DNA of 64,000 nucleotides. Origin: Lacinutrix himadriensis (GTDB lineage Bacteria > Bacteroidota > Bacteroidia > Flavobacteriales > Flavobacteriaceae). The stretch's first letter is position 1, and each line of letters begins with the position of its first letter. Shown piece by piece: positions 39,317 through 47,132 of the stretch. The position numbers were made by a program, and so were the translations under genes. Under the pieces are notes generated by a model. The model searched no databases, was not told the DNA's origin, and saw only the letters and a program-made list of their open reading frames with translations. Where the stretch lies: NCBI RefSeq assembly GCF_001418105.1, contig NZ_LIQI01000014.1, forward strand, positions 1 through 64,000, written 5' to 3'.

Positions 39317-40063
39317 ATGGAAGAGAATCTTAAACGTATAAACAAATATTTAAGCGAAGTTGGTTATTGCTCGCGTAGAGAAGCAGACAGACTTATTGAA
39401 GCAGGAAGAGTTACCATAAACGGTGTTGTGCCAGAAAAGGGAACTAAAATAGCTCCAAATGATGAAGTGCATGTAGACGGAAAAGCCATTGTAAATACTA
39501 AAGACTCTTTTACGTATTTAGCATTTAACAAACCTGTTGGTATTGTTTGTACTACAGACACTAGAGTAGAAAAAGACAATATTATAGATTTTATAAAGTT
39601 CCAAAAACGTATTTTCCCTATTGGTAGATTAGATAAACCTAGTGAAGGTTTAATTTTTCTTACAGATGATGGAGATATAGTAAATAAAATACTTCGCGCA
39701 AGTAACAATCACGATAAAGAATACATTGTAACCGTTGACAAAGCTATTTCACAAACATTTATTGAAAGAATGTCTAATGGTATTTACTTAGAAGAATTAG
39801 ACAGAACTACTAAATCTTGTATTGTTGAAAAACTAGGAACTTACAAGTTTAAAATTATCTTAACACAAGGTTTAAACAGACAAATTCGTAGAATGTGTGA
39901 ATATTTAAACTACGAAGTAAATAGTTTAAAACGTGTTCGTATTATGAATATCGAACTAGATGTTCCTGTTGGCGAATACAGAGAATTTACTACAGAAGAA
40001 TTAGAAGATTTAAATGCTCTTTTAGAAAGTTCTACGAAAACCTATCTCGAAAATAATGGCTAA
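39317..40063 (+). CDS. rluF: 23S rRNA pseudouridine synthase, RluF-like
   Basis: Isomerises a uridine in 23S rRNA (U2604 in the RluF case) to pseudouridine. Residues 5-65 form an S4 RNA-binding domain ([29 protein letters not shown]). The catalytic domain has [12 protein letters not shown] and [14 protein letters not shown] with the nucleophilic Asp106, and the C-terminal [10 protein letters not shown] motif. In family trees, RRM-C and the length fit RluF/RsuA rather than RluA. The stop overlaps the VOC gene by 8 bases. Confidence 0.88.
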   Translation: MEENLKRINKYLSEVGYCSRREADRLIEAGRVTINGVVPEKGTKIAPNDEVHVDGKAIVNTKDSFTYLAFNKPVGIVCTTDTRVEKDNIIDFIKFQKRIFPIGRLDKPSEGLIFLTDDGDIVNKILRASNNHDKEYIVTVDKAISQTFIERMSNGIYLEELDRTTKSCIVEKLGTYKFKIILTQGLNRQIRRMCEYLNYEVNSLKRVRIMNIELDVPVGEYREFTTEELEDLNALLESSTKTYLENNG

Positions 40064-40478
40064 ACTTTCTCCTTTTCACATTGCAATTCCGGTGCATAAC
40101 TTAGAAGCGTGTAGAACATTTTACAGAGAAGTTTTAAATTGTGAAGAAGGCAGAAGTAGCGATCATTGGGTAGATTTTAATTTCTTTGGTCACCAATTGG
40201 TTATTCACTTCAAAGCAAAAATTATAGAGGACACGTCAACCAATCCTGTAGATGGCAAATCGGTACCTATACCTCATTATGGTGTTGTTTTAGATTGGGA
40301 TGTTTTTCACGCTTTCGCGGAAGACTTAAAACAAAAAAACATACATTTTATTATTGAACCATATATTCGTTTTGAGGGATTAGTAGGCGAACAAGCAACC
40401 ATGTTTTTCAACGACCCTTCTGGTAATGCTTTAGAGTTTAAAGCGTTTAAAGATATGAAGCAGCTGTTTGCTAAGTAA
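40056..40478 (+). CDS. VOC-family (glyoxalase-like) protein
   Basis: 140 residues, one vicinal-oxygen-chelate fold made of two beta-alpha-beta-beta-beta units: [24 protein letters not shown], then [24 protein letters not shown] and [17 protein letters not shown]. Candidate metal ligands are His8, His48/54, His77 and the final Glu, as in glyoxalase and dioxygenase relatives. The exact reaction is unknown. It overlaps the pseudouridine synthase by 8 bases and the convergent membrane protein by 8 bases. Confidence 0.85.
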   Translation: MAKLSPFHIAIPVHNLEACRTFYREVLNCEEGRSSDHWVDFNFFGHQLVIHFKAKIIEDTSTNPVDGKSVPIPHYGVVLDWDVFHAFAEDLKQKNIHFIIEPYIRFEGLVGEQATMFFNDPSGNALEFKAFKDMKQLFAK

Positions 40479-41187
40479 TCTTCTTTCTTGTTAAATAAAA
40501 AGGCAAGTAAATAAGCAGAAACAAAGGAATTAAAGCAACCTCAACAACTATAATATAATAAGGCCAATCTGGCAAGTAATCTAAAACGGAAGCGGATTCT
40601 GGTTTTCTATTTAAATACGAATAATTAGAGCCTAAAAGCGCATTTATACCAAATGAAGCGATTAAATAGCCTTGTATTGCGACAAGCGATTTAAAAACAC
40701 TTTTTAGTTTTGGACGCATTCTTAAAACAAAAGTGGCGTAAAAAATAATAGTTAGTAAACCCAAGTGCGCAATCCAATATCTAAAAAAGTCGAAACTAGG
40801 ATAACCTACCGCAATATCTGGAGTAATCACTCCTTGCGAGGTTCCTGCAATAATCCAAAACAATAGAATTTCATACATCCAATATTTCCTGTAGTATGTG
40901 AAAACCGGAATAATCAAAGCCAAAAAACTACATAAATACAAAGGTAAATCTACGGAAACGGAATAATCCCCTTGGCTAATTTTATAACTATGAAAAACAA
41001 TAATAGTTAGAGAAACAAAAATACCTAAAGCTTGAAATAGGACTTCTTTTTGCTTTTGAGGGCCTCTTTTAGCAAAACGAAACAAAACCACACAAAACAA
41101 AACAGCGAGTACTATTGGTAGAACATGTTGTGCACTACCAATAGTTACTCGCTGTATGTTTATTAATAAAATTATCAGAAAATTCAT
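40471..41187 (-). CDS. TIGR02206/YwaF-type membrane protein
   Basis: 238 residues with about seven hydrophobic segments and the conserved [22 protein letters not shown] block near the C-terminus, typical of the YwaF/TIGR02206 family of unknown function. Other conserved pieces are [23 protein letters not shown] and [11 protein letters not shown]. The 3' end overlaps the VOC gene by 8 bases in the opposite orientation. It lies directly 3' to folD's start-side neighbours and may be expressed with folD's operon. Confidence 0.8.
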   Translation of the reverse strand: MNFLIILLINIQRVTIGSAQHVLPIVLAVLFCVVLFRFAKRGPQKQKEVLFQALGIFVSLTIIVFHSYKISQGDYSVSVDLPLYLCSFLALIIPVFTYYRKYWMYEILLFWIIAGTSQGVITPDIAVGYPSFDFFRYWIAHLGLLTIIFYATFVLRMRPKLKSVFKSLVAIQGYLIASFGINALLGSNYSYLNRKPESASVLDYLPDWPYYIIVVEVALIPLFLLIYLPFYLTRKKIT

Positions 41188-41204
41188 ACTGCAATATAAG
41201 CAGT

Positions 41205-42083
41205 TTATTGCATATGTCTTTCTCTTGCTAAAAGTGTATTTTTAAGTAACATCGCAATAGTCATTGGTCCTACTCCTCCTGGAACGGGCGTAATATAACT
41301 CGCTTTTTTACTTACGTTTTCAAAATCAACATCTCCTGTTATTACATAACCTTTGGCTGCAGTTTCATCTGGAACACGAGTAATACCAACATCAATAATA
41401 ACAACATCATCTTTTACCATTTCTGCTTTTAAGAAATTTGGCACTCCTAATGCAGAGATAATAATATCTGCTTGACTTGTAATTTGTGTAATATTTTTAG
41501 TGTGACTGTGTGTAAGGGTTACTGTAGAGTTTCCTGGAAAACCTTTTCTTCCCATTAAAATACTCATTGGTCTTCCCACAATATGCGAACGACCAATTAC
41601 AACAGTGTGTTTTCCTTTCGTTTCTACACCATAACGATCCATAAGTTCTAGAATACCAAATGGAGTTGCAGGAATAAAAGTAGACATATCTAATGCCATT
41701 TTACCAAAATTCATTGGGTGAAAACCATCCACATCTTTATCTGGATTTACAGCCATTAATACTTTTTGCGTATTAATTTGTGGCGGTAATGGTAATTGAA
41801 TAATAAAACCATCCACATCACTATTAGTGTTTAATTCTTCAATTTTATCTAATAATTCTACTTCACTTGTAGTATTAGACATTCTTACCATTGTAGACTC
41901 AAAACCAACACGTTCGCAAGCACGAACTTTACTAGCAACATAGGTTAAACTTGCGCCATCATTACCAACTATAATTGCAGCTAAATGTGGCACCTTTTCG
42001 CCTTTAGCAACCATTTTTTTTACCTGATCGGTAATTTCGTCTTTAATGTCGTTACTTACTTTTTTTCCGTCTAAGATTGTCAT
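41205..42083 (-). CDS. folD: Bifunctional methylene-tetrahydrofolate dehydrogenase/cyclohydrolase
   Basis: Interconverts 5,10-methylene- and 10-formyl-tetrahydrofolate, using NADP. The 292 residues show the catalytic lysine region LTYVASKVRACERVGF (YxxxK), DGFIIQLPLP, the Rossmann motif VVIGRSHIVGRPMSILM and the ending PGGVGPMTIAMLL. The gene lies downstream of ffh on the same strand but is separated by a 136-bp repeat-rich gap, so it probably has its own promoter. Folate chemistry in this window also includes folE. Confidence 0.96.
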   Translation of the reverse strand: MTILDGKKVSNDIKDEITDQVKKMVAKGEKVPHLAAIIVGNDGASLTYVASKVRACERVGFESTMVRMSNTTSEVELLDKIEELNTNSDVDGFIIQLPLPPQINTQKVLMAVNPDKDVDGFHPMNFGKMALDMSTFIPATPFGILELMDRYGVETKGKHTVVIGRSHIVGRPMSILMGRKGFPGNSTVTLTHSHTKNITQITSQADIIISALGVPNFLKAEMVKDDVVIIDVGITRVPDETAAKGYVITGDVDFENVSKKASYITPVPGGVGPMTIAMLLKNTLLARERHMQ

Positions 42084-42101
42084 GTTGTTGTTTTAAATCT
42101 A

Positions 42102-42176
42102 TCAGGTCGAACGCAGTCGATACCTAGTTTAATATCAAATTAGAAATGAGACCTCTCGACTGCGCTCGAGGTGACA
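42102..42176. repeat. Inverted pair of the CTCGACTGCGCTCGAG dispersed repeat
   Basis: TCAGGTCGAACGCAGTCGAT (42,102-42,121) faces CTCTCGACTGCGCTCGAGGT (42,153-42,172) in inverted orientation, a snap-back structure in the folD-ffh gap. A 30-base string around the right arm (42,147-42,176) is identical to 50,249-50,278. Confidence 0.8.
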
Positions 42177-42207
42177 CATTTTATATCCAGGGTCTATTTC
42201 AAACAAA

Positions 42208-42234
42208 AAAAACATGAAATTACTTCATGTTTTT
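42208..42234. terminator. Terminator overlapping the ffh stop codon
   Basis: AAAAACATGAA (42,208-42,218), loop ATTAC, TTCATGTTTTT. The ffh stop at 42,220-42,222 lies in the loop, so the hairpin codes for the last residues and also ends the transcript. Confidence 0.8.
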
Positions 42235-43548
42235 CATTGCATTCATCATTCGTTTTCCGCCACCACCTTGCATCATCTTCATCATTTTCGACATTTGGTT
42301 GAATTGTTTTAGCAACTGATTTACTTCTTGAACCGAAGTACCAGATCCTTTACCAATTCTTTTTTTACGGCTTGCGTCTATAATAGAAGGGTTTGTTCTT
42401 TCTTTTACTGTCATAGAATGTATAATCGCTTCAATACCTTTAAAAGCATCATCATCAATATCTACATCTTTCATCATTTTTCCAGCTCCAGGAATCATTC
42501 CGATAAGGTCCTTCATGTTCCCCATTTTCTTGATTTGCTGAATTTGCTTTAAGAAATCATCAAAACCAAATTGATTCTTGGCAATTTTCTTTTGTAATTT
42601 TCTAGCTTCATCTTCATCAAACTGCTCTTGTGCTCTTTCTACAAGAGATACAACATCTCCCATTCCAAGAATACGATCTGCCATACGAGAAGGATAGAAA
42701 ACATCAATTGCTTCCATTTTCTCCCCTGTACCAATAAACTTAATTGGTTTGTTTACTACAGATTTAATAGAGATTGCTGCTCCACCACGTGTATCCCCAT
42801 CTAATTTGGTAAGAATAACACCATCAAAATTTAAAATATCATTAAAGGCTTTTGCTGTATTTACAGCATCTTGACCTGTCATAGCATCTACAACAAACAA
42901 AGTTTCTTGTGGTTGAATAGCTTTATGAATGTTAGATATTTCGGCCATCATGGCTTCATCTACAGCCAAACGACCAGCAGTATCAATAATCACTACATTA
43001 TGTCCGTTTGCTTTTGCATGAGCAATACCAGCTTGTGCAATAGCTACAGGATCTGTATTTCCTCTATCGCTATAAACATCTACTTTGATTTGATCTCCAA
43101 CAACATGTAATTGATCTACAGCCGCAGGACGATATACATCACAAGCTACCAATAAAGGTTTCTTTGTTTTTTTGGTTTTAAGATAGTTAGCAAGTTTTCC
43201 AGAAAATGTTGTTTTACCAGAACCTTGTAAACCAGACATTAAAATAATACTTGGTGTTCCTGTTAAGTTAAGACCTTCTACATCACCTCCCATTAACTGG
43301 GTAAGTTCGTCTTTAACAATCTTCACCATTAATTGTCCTGGCTGTAAGCTTGTTAAAACGTTTTGTCCAAGTGCTTTTTCTTTTACTTTATTCGTAAAAT
43401 CTTTAGCAATTTTAAAGTTAACATCGGCATCTAGTAACGCTCTACGTACTTCTTTTAAGGTTTCGGCAACATTAACTTCTGTAATGCTTCCATGCCCTTT
43501 TAGTACATGTAACGCTTTATCTAACTTTTCACTTAAATTATTAAACAT
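42220..43548 (-). CDS. ffh: Signal recognition particle protein Ffh
   Basis: GTPase that with 4.5S RNA targets membrane-protein ribosomes to FtsY and the Sec machinery. The 442 residues have an N domain, the G domain motifs GLQGSGKTTFSGKLA, DTAGRLAVDE and TKLDGDTRGG, and a Met-rich M domain ending KMMKMMQGGGGKRMMNAMKNMK. The length is normal. The -7 box at 43,571-43,578 is 22 bases before the ATG. A hairpin overlaps the stop. Confidence 0.97.
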   Translation of the reverse strand: MFNNLSEKLDKALHVLKGHGSITEVNVAETLKEVRRALLDADVNFKIAKDFTNKVKEKALGQNVLTSLQPGQLMVKIVKDELTQLMGGDVEGLNLTGTPSIILMSGLQGSGKTTFSGKLANYLKTKKTKKPLLVACDVYRPAAVDQLHVVGDQIKVDVYSDRGNTDPVAIAQAGIAHAKANGHNVVIIDTAGRLAVDEAMMAEISNIHKAIQPQETLFVVDAMTGQDAVNTAKAFNDILNFDGVILTKLDGDTRGGAAISIKSVVNKPIKFIGTGEKMEAIDVFYPSRMADRILGMGDVVSLVERAQEQFDEDEARKLQKKIAKNQFGFDDFLKQIQQIKKMGNMKDLIGMIPGAGKMMKDVDIDDDAFKGIEAIIHSMTVKERTNPSIIDASRKKRIGKGSGTSVQEVNQLLKQFNQMSKMMKMMQGGGGKRMMNAMKNMK

Positions 43549-43570
43549 ATTTTTTTTATTTCAATAGTTG

Positions 43571-43578
43571 CAAAAGTA
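43571..43578 (-). promoter_or_regulatory. ffh -7 box
   Basis: TACTTTTG on the minus strand, 22 bases before the ffh ATG, matches TAnnTTTG. Confidence 0.5.
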
Positions 43579-43693
43579 AAGAAATATTTTGTTTTTCTTT
43601 AATGGAAAAGCTTGTTTAATTGGAATTAAAGCATATTTACCACATCCATAAAAAACAACTGTCTCTATTTTAGTTTTCACAATTAAAAATAAA

Positions 43694-43725
43694 AAAAAGA
43701 GACTTCTTTTAAGAAGCCTCTTTTT
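43694..43725. terminator. Terminator after the LamG lipoprotein gene
   Basis: AAAAAGAG-a-CTTCTT / AAGAAG-c-CTCTTTTT, a 14-bp stem with one mismatch and A/T tracts. Confidence 0.85.
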
Positions 43726-43753
43726 CATTAATAATTCACTCGTTACACTTAAC

Positions 43754-45493
43754 TTATAAACAAGTATAACATTCCCCTTCTAAATTAAATAATTCTCCTA
43801 CTTCGTTTGGACTTAAAGTTCTTTTATACACTCTTAAATCATCCAAATGACCAACAAAACCTTCCCCAATAAGGTATCTATCTGAAGCTTGAGAACCAAT
43901 ATTTAAACTCGAATTCTCATCGATATCTCTTTGCACTCCATCTCTATATAATCTAATGGTATTATCTGCATCTACGGTCATTACTAGATGATGCCAGTCT
44001 GTGTTTTCCCATACTACATCTACTCCGTCATTCCAGTCGTTATCCCAAAGATAAAAACTTGTATTATCTGAAAACAAAGGCGTATTTAAATCATAAACTC
44101 CTAATTGAAATCCTTGTGTTGCATTTCCTGGTGATCTAAAAAACAGCTCTAAATCTCCAGCCTCTGTATTTTGCATTTTAAACCATAAACTTATAGAAAA
44201 ACTATCTCCTTGTTCCAGCTCACTATCTGTATTTACAGGAATCTCAAAGGTGTCATTTCCGGTAAAAGCTATAGCACAAGAAGAGTTTCCTGCTCTATCT
44301 TCTACAAATGTGTTGGTAATGTTTTCAGCGTTGAAACCACTTATTAAATCGTGAGCTTCTTCAGCAAAAGGCATATATATCACCAAATCGTTTATTAAAA
44401 CTTCTGGGGTATTGCAATCTTCACAATCTTGCTCAAGTTCCATAATGGTTACATTACCCAAATTTGTTTCCTGACTAAAGATAAATTCATCTTCATCACA
44501 ACCCAAAAGCAACCATTCTCCATTTAACAGATCAAAAGTAGACAATCCACCAATCGTTAATGTATATCCAGAATTCGTTTCCAAAAGAGACCAAGAGCCA
44601 AATTCTGTAATAGTTGGTTCCCCATTAACAGTTACTTCTCCATTAGCATCAAACATTAAATAATTTTCATCTAAAATATTACCGGACGCATCATAGGTTG
44701 GTGCTGTAATATTACATGCTAATAGGTACGTTTCTAATTCGGACAAACTAACATCGCAATCTTCTATATCATCGTCATTCCAATCGTAATCATCATCTTC
44801 ATCACAAGTATCTTCTGCGGCTTCAATAGCAGCTTCCATTTCTGCATTATTTTCTACAACAATTGCGTCTCCACTAACAAACACCATAGTAATTGGGAAG
44901 TTTATACTTGCTAAAACGCCTCCTTCTAAATTTTCAATAAAAGCATATAAAGCTTCATCATTATTTATAGTAATAGTATCTATAACCTGAAAATCTGTAT
45001 TATACATAGAAATAGTTATAGGGAATTGAAAATCGATACATTCAATATCGTCATCTTCTTCATCTTCATCATTACAATTTTCTATCTGTGCTTCTAATTC
45101 GGTTTGACTATTAATAACTAACTCGGAATAATCGTTAAAAATAATCGTTATTGGAAATGTTATTTCTACGTCGTCGTCGTCAGTTGTAAAAGCGTCTAAA
45201 ATAGTTTCTAACGCATCATAATCTGTAATACTTTCTATAGTTATTGTTACGCCATTTGCAGTAACGGTTACCGGTAAAGCAACCTCTAAGCAATTGGCAT
45301 AATCTACAATATTATCTCTTGAACCATCGTTAGAAGCTACATTGCGCATTAAATTAGCTAAGTTAGAATTTGGAGCAATCGTTTCTTCATTATCGGCCTC
45401 TGTAATTTCTACGACTTCTTCTTGACATGCCGAAAATAACATCAAAAAAAGTAAGAATAAAAAAAGGATAAATTTGGAATGGATGGTTTTCAT
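43754..45493 (-). CDS. LamG-domain lipoprotein partnered with the sigma/FecR module
   Basis: 579 residues. The lipoprotein signal ends in LMLFSAC. The region to about residue 240 is highly acidic and has four repeats starting with an F/L-P-I/V-T-I/V motif (VALPVTVTANG, ITFPITIIFND, FQFPITISMYN, INFPITMVFVS). A lipocalin-like piece follows (ITEFGSWSLLETNSGYTLTIGG), and a LamG jelly-roll covers about 365-575, with SFSISLWFKMQNTE, WHHLVMTVDADNTIRLYRDGV and GHLDDLRVYKRTLS. The gene is divergent from the ECF sigma gene and its upstream site matches that of fecR, so it is probably a sigma target and a surface partner of the TonB receptor (inference). Confidence 0.85.
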   Translation of the reverse strand: MKTIHSKFILFLFLLFLMLFSACQEEVVEITEADNEETIAPNSNLANLMRNVASNDGSRDNIVDYANCLEVALPVTVTANGVTITIESITDYDALETILDAFTTDDDDVEITFPITIIFNDYSELVINSQTELEAQIENCNDEDEEDDDIECIDFQFPITISMYNTDFQVIDTITINNDEALYAFIENLEGGVLASINFPITMVFVSGDAIVVENNAEMEAAIEAAEDTCDEDDDYDWNDDDIEDCDVSLSELETYLLACNITAPTYDASGNILDENYLMFDANGEVTVNGEPTITEFGSWSLLETNSGYTLTIGGLSTFDLLNGEWLLLGCDEDEFIFSQETNLGNVTIMELEQDCEDCNTPEVLINDLVIYMPFAEEAHDLISGFNAENITNTFVEDRAGNSSCAIAFTGNDTFEIPVNTDSELEQGDSFSISLWFKMQNTEAGDLELFFRSPGNATQGFQLGVYDLNTPLFSDNTSFYLWDNDWNDGVDVVWENTDWHHLVMTVDADNTIRLYRDGVQRDIDENSSLNIGSQASDRYLIGEGFVGHLDDLRVYKRTLSPNEVGELFNLEGECYTCL

Positions 45494-45554
45494 GGTTTCG
45501 TTTTTTATTAATAATTGTTTCTTTTCATAGCAACTTTTAATTGCTGTATACTAC

Positions 45555-45584
45555 TATAACATCTTCGTTTAAAAAACTCCTACC
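45555..45584 (-). promoter_or_regulatory. Candidate ECF-sigma promoter of the LamG lipoprotein
   Basis: On the minus strand GGTAGGAG begins at 45,584 and GTTATA at 45,560, 16 bases between them, 62 bases before the lipoprotein ATG. The same two boxes with the same spacing lie upstream of fecR. Confidence 0.65.
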
Positions 45585-45636
45585 TTGACTTTTAAAAAAA
45601 ATTGTTACTACTTTGCAGAAACCTTTTTAACTATAC

Positions 45637-46152
45637 ATGCAAAAGTCTTTAAACAATAATGTCTGTAATGAAAACCGTTTCAATAGCCTATTTAACAAAT
45701 ACGCTAAAGACTTGCATCACTTTTTGTATTATAAATTTGGGGATCATTTAAACCCTAAAGATAAAGTGCAAGATGCTTTTATAAAACTTTGGCAAAATTG
45801 CAGTACCGTTTCTCCCGAAAAAGCGAAAAGCTATTTATATACGGTAGCAAATAATTTAATGCTGAATGCCGTTGCACATCAAAAAGTAGTTTTAAAACAT
45901 CAAAAAATAAAACCAACCGAACATTCTAACGAGTCTCCAGAGTTTTTGATGGAAGAAAAGGAATACCGTAAAAAACTAGAAAATGCCATTGCAAATTTAA
46001 CCGAAGCACAACGTGTTGCTTTTTTAATGAATCGTGTGGAAGGAAAACGATTTAAAGAAATTGCATCGCTTTTAGATATTAGCACCAAAGCTGTTGAAAA
46101 ACGAATTTATGGTGCCTTAAAAAAATTACGAGAAGACATTGATGAATTATGA
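45637..46152 (+). CDS. ECF-type RNA polymerase sigma factor
   Basis: 171 residues with sigma region 2 (NSLFNKYAKDLHHFLYYKF, then KVQDAFIKLWQN) and region 4 (LENAIANLTEAQRVAFLMNRVEGKRFKEIASLLDISTKAVEKRIYGALKKL). There is no sigma 1.1 or region 3, as expected for an extracytoplasmic-function sigma. The next gene encodes its FecR anti-sigma (84-base gap), followed by the TonB receptor. The promoter for this gene may be a TTG/TACTTTG-like pair at 45,585-45,614, on the opposite strand to the ECF-type site. Confidence 0.92.
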   Translation: MQKSLNNNVCNENRFNSLFNKYAKDLHHFLYYKFGDHLNPKDKVQDAFIKLWQNCSTVSPEKAKSYLYTVANNLMLNAVAHQKVVLKHQKIKPTEHSNESPEFLMEEKEYRKKLENAIANLTEAQRVAFLMNRVEGKRFKEIASLLDISTKAVEKRIYGALKKLREDIDEL

Positions 46153-46188
46153 TTTCTGTTTTTACAGGAATAATAATTTTAATTTCGA

Positions 46189-46218
46189 GGTAGGAGTTTT
46201 TAAACCTTATCTGTTATA
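46189..46218 (+). promoter_or_regulatory. Candidate ECF-sigma promoter of fecR
   Basis: GGTAGGAG at 46,189-46,196, then 16 bases, then GTTATA at 46,213-46,218, 18 bases before the fecR ATG. It is matched by the site before the LamG lipoprotein. Confidence 0.65.
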
Positions 46219-46235
46219 TACTTGAATAGCATACA

Positions 46236-47132
46236 ATGAATAAAGAAGAATTAATTTTAAAATGGTTAGATAACGACTTAAGTCCGCAAGAACTTGAAGT
46301 ATTTAAAGCGCTTGAAGATTATGAGTCGTTAACTAAATTAGCCGAGTACAGCAAAGGTTTTAAAGCACCAGAATTTAATACCGAAGCTGCTTTAGAAACC
46401 ACGTTACGCGGTATAAATGCGAAAAAATCGACTACAAAAAAATGGTTTCAACCCATGCTTAAAGTCGCCGCTATTCTAGCTATTTGTTTGGGCAGCTACT
46501 ATTACACCACAACTTTAGACAGTTCTTTTACTACAGATTTTGCTGAAAAATCGACTATCGAGCTTCCGGATCATTCGTCTGTACATTTAAATGCACTTTC
46601 AGAAATTACCTTCAATAAAAAGAATTGGAATACAAAGAGAACCATTACACTAGATGGTGAAGCTTTTTTTAAAGTGGAAAAAGGCAGCACGTTTCAGGTA
46701 AAAACAGATGCAGGAACCATAACTGTTTTAGGTACTCAATTTAATGTAAAACAACGTACGGATTATTTTGAAGTAGTTTGTTATGAAGGCACCGTGCAAA
46801 TAAACTACAATACCGGAAAGTCTATTTTAAAAGCTAGCGATTCTTTTTTAATATTAAATGGAAACATGACAACAGCCACAACCACTAACGTTAAAGAACC
46901 AGAATGGCTAAACCATATTAGTGCTTTTTCCAGCGTACCATTAAGCGAAGTTTTAGCAGAGTTTGAAAGACAATACAACGTTAAATTTGAAACTTCCAAT
47001 ATAGAGACAAGTACTTTATTTACTGGGAAATTCACACATAAAAACATAGATATTGCACTAAAATCGATTACGCAACCTTTACAATTAAGCTATACAAAAA
47101 ACAACAAAACCATTATTTTATCGCGTGAATAA
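46236..47132 (+). CDS. FecR-family anti-sigma factor
   Basis: 298 residues. A cytoplasmic N-terminus (binding the sigma factor), one membrane helix near 80 (MLKVAAILAICLGSYYY), a periplasmic FecR domain (FTTDFAEKSTIELPDHSSVHLNALSEITFN...ITVLGTQFNVKQRTDYFEVVCYEGTVQI) and a C-terminal DUF4974 (LSEVLAEFERQYNVKFE...GKFTHKNIDIALKSITQPLQLSY). In this family, signal from the outer-membrane receptor relays through the periplasmic part to release the sigma. The stop overlaps the TonB-receptor start by 8 bases. Confidence 0.93.
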   Translation: MNKEELILKWLDNDLSPQELEVFKALEDYESLTKLAEYSKGFKAPEFNTEAALETTLRGINAKKSTTKKWFQPMLKVAAILAICLGSYYYTTTLDSSFTTDFAEKSTIELPDHSSVHLNALSEITFNKKNWNTKRTITLDGEAFFKVEKGSTFQVKTDAGTITVLGTQFNVKQRTDYFEVVCYEGTVQINYNTGKSILKASDSFLILNGNMTTATTTNVKEPEWLNHISAFSSVPLSEVLAEFERQYNVKFETSNIETSTLFTGKFTHKNIDIALKSITQPLQLSYTKNNKTIILSRE

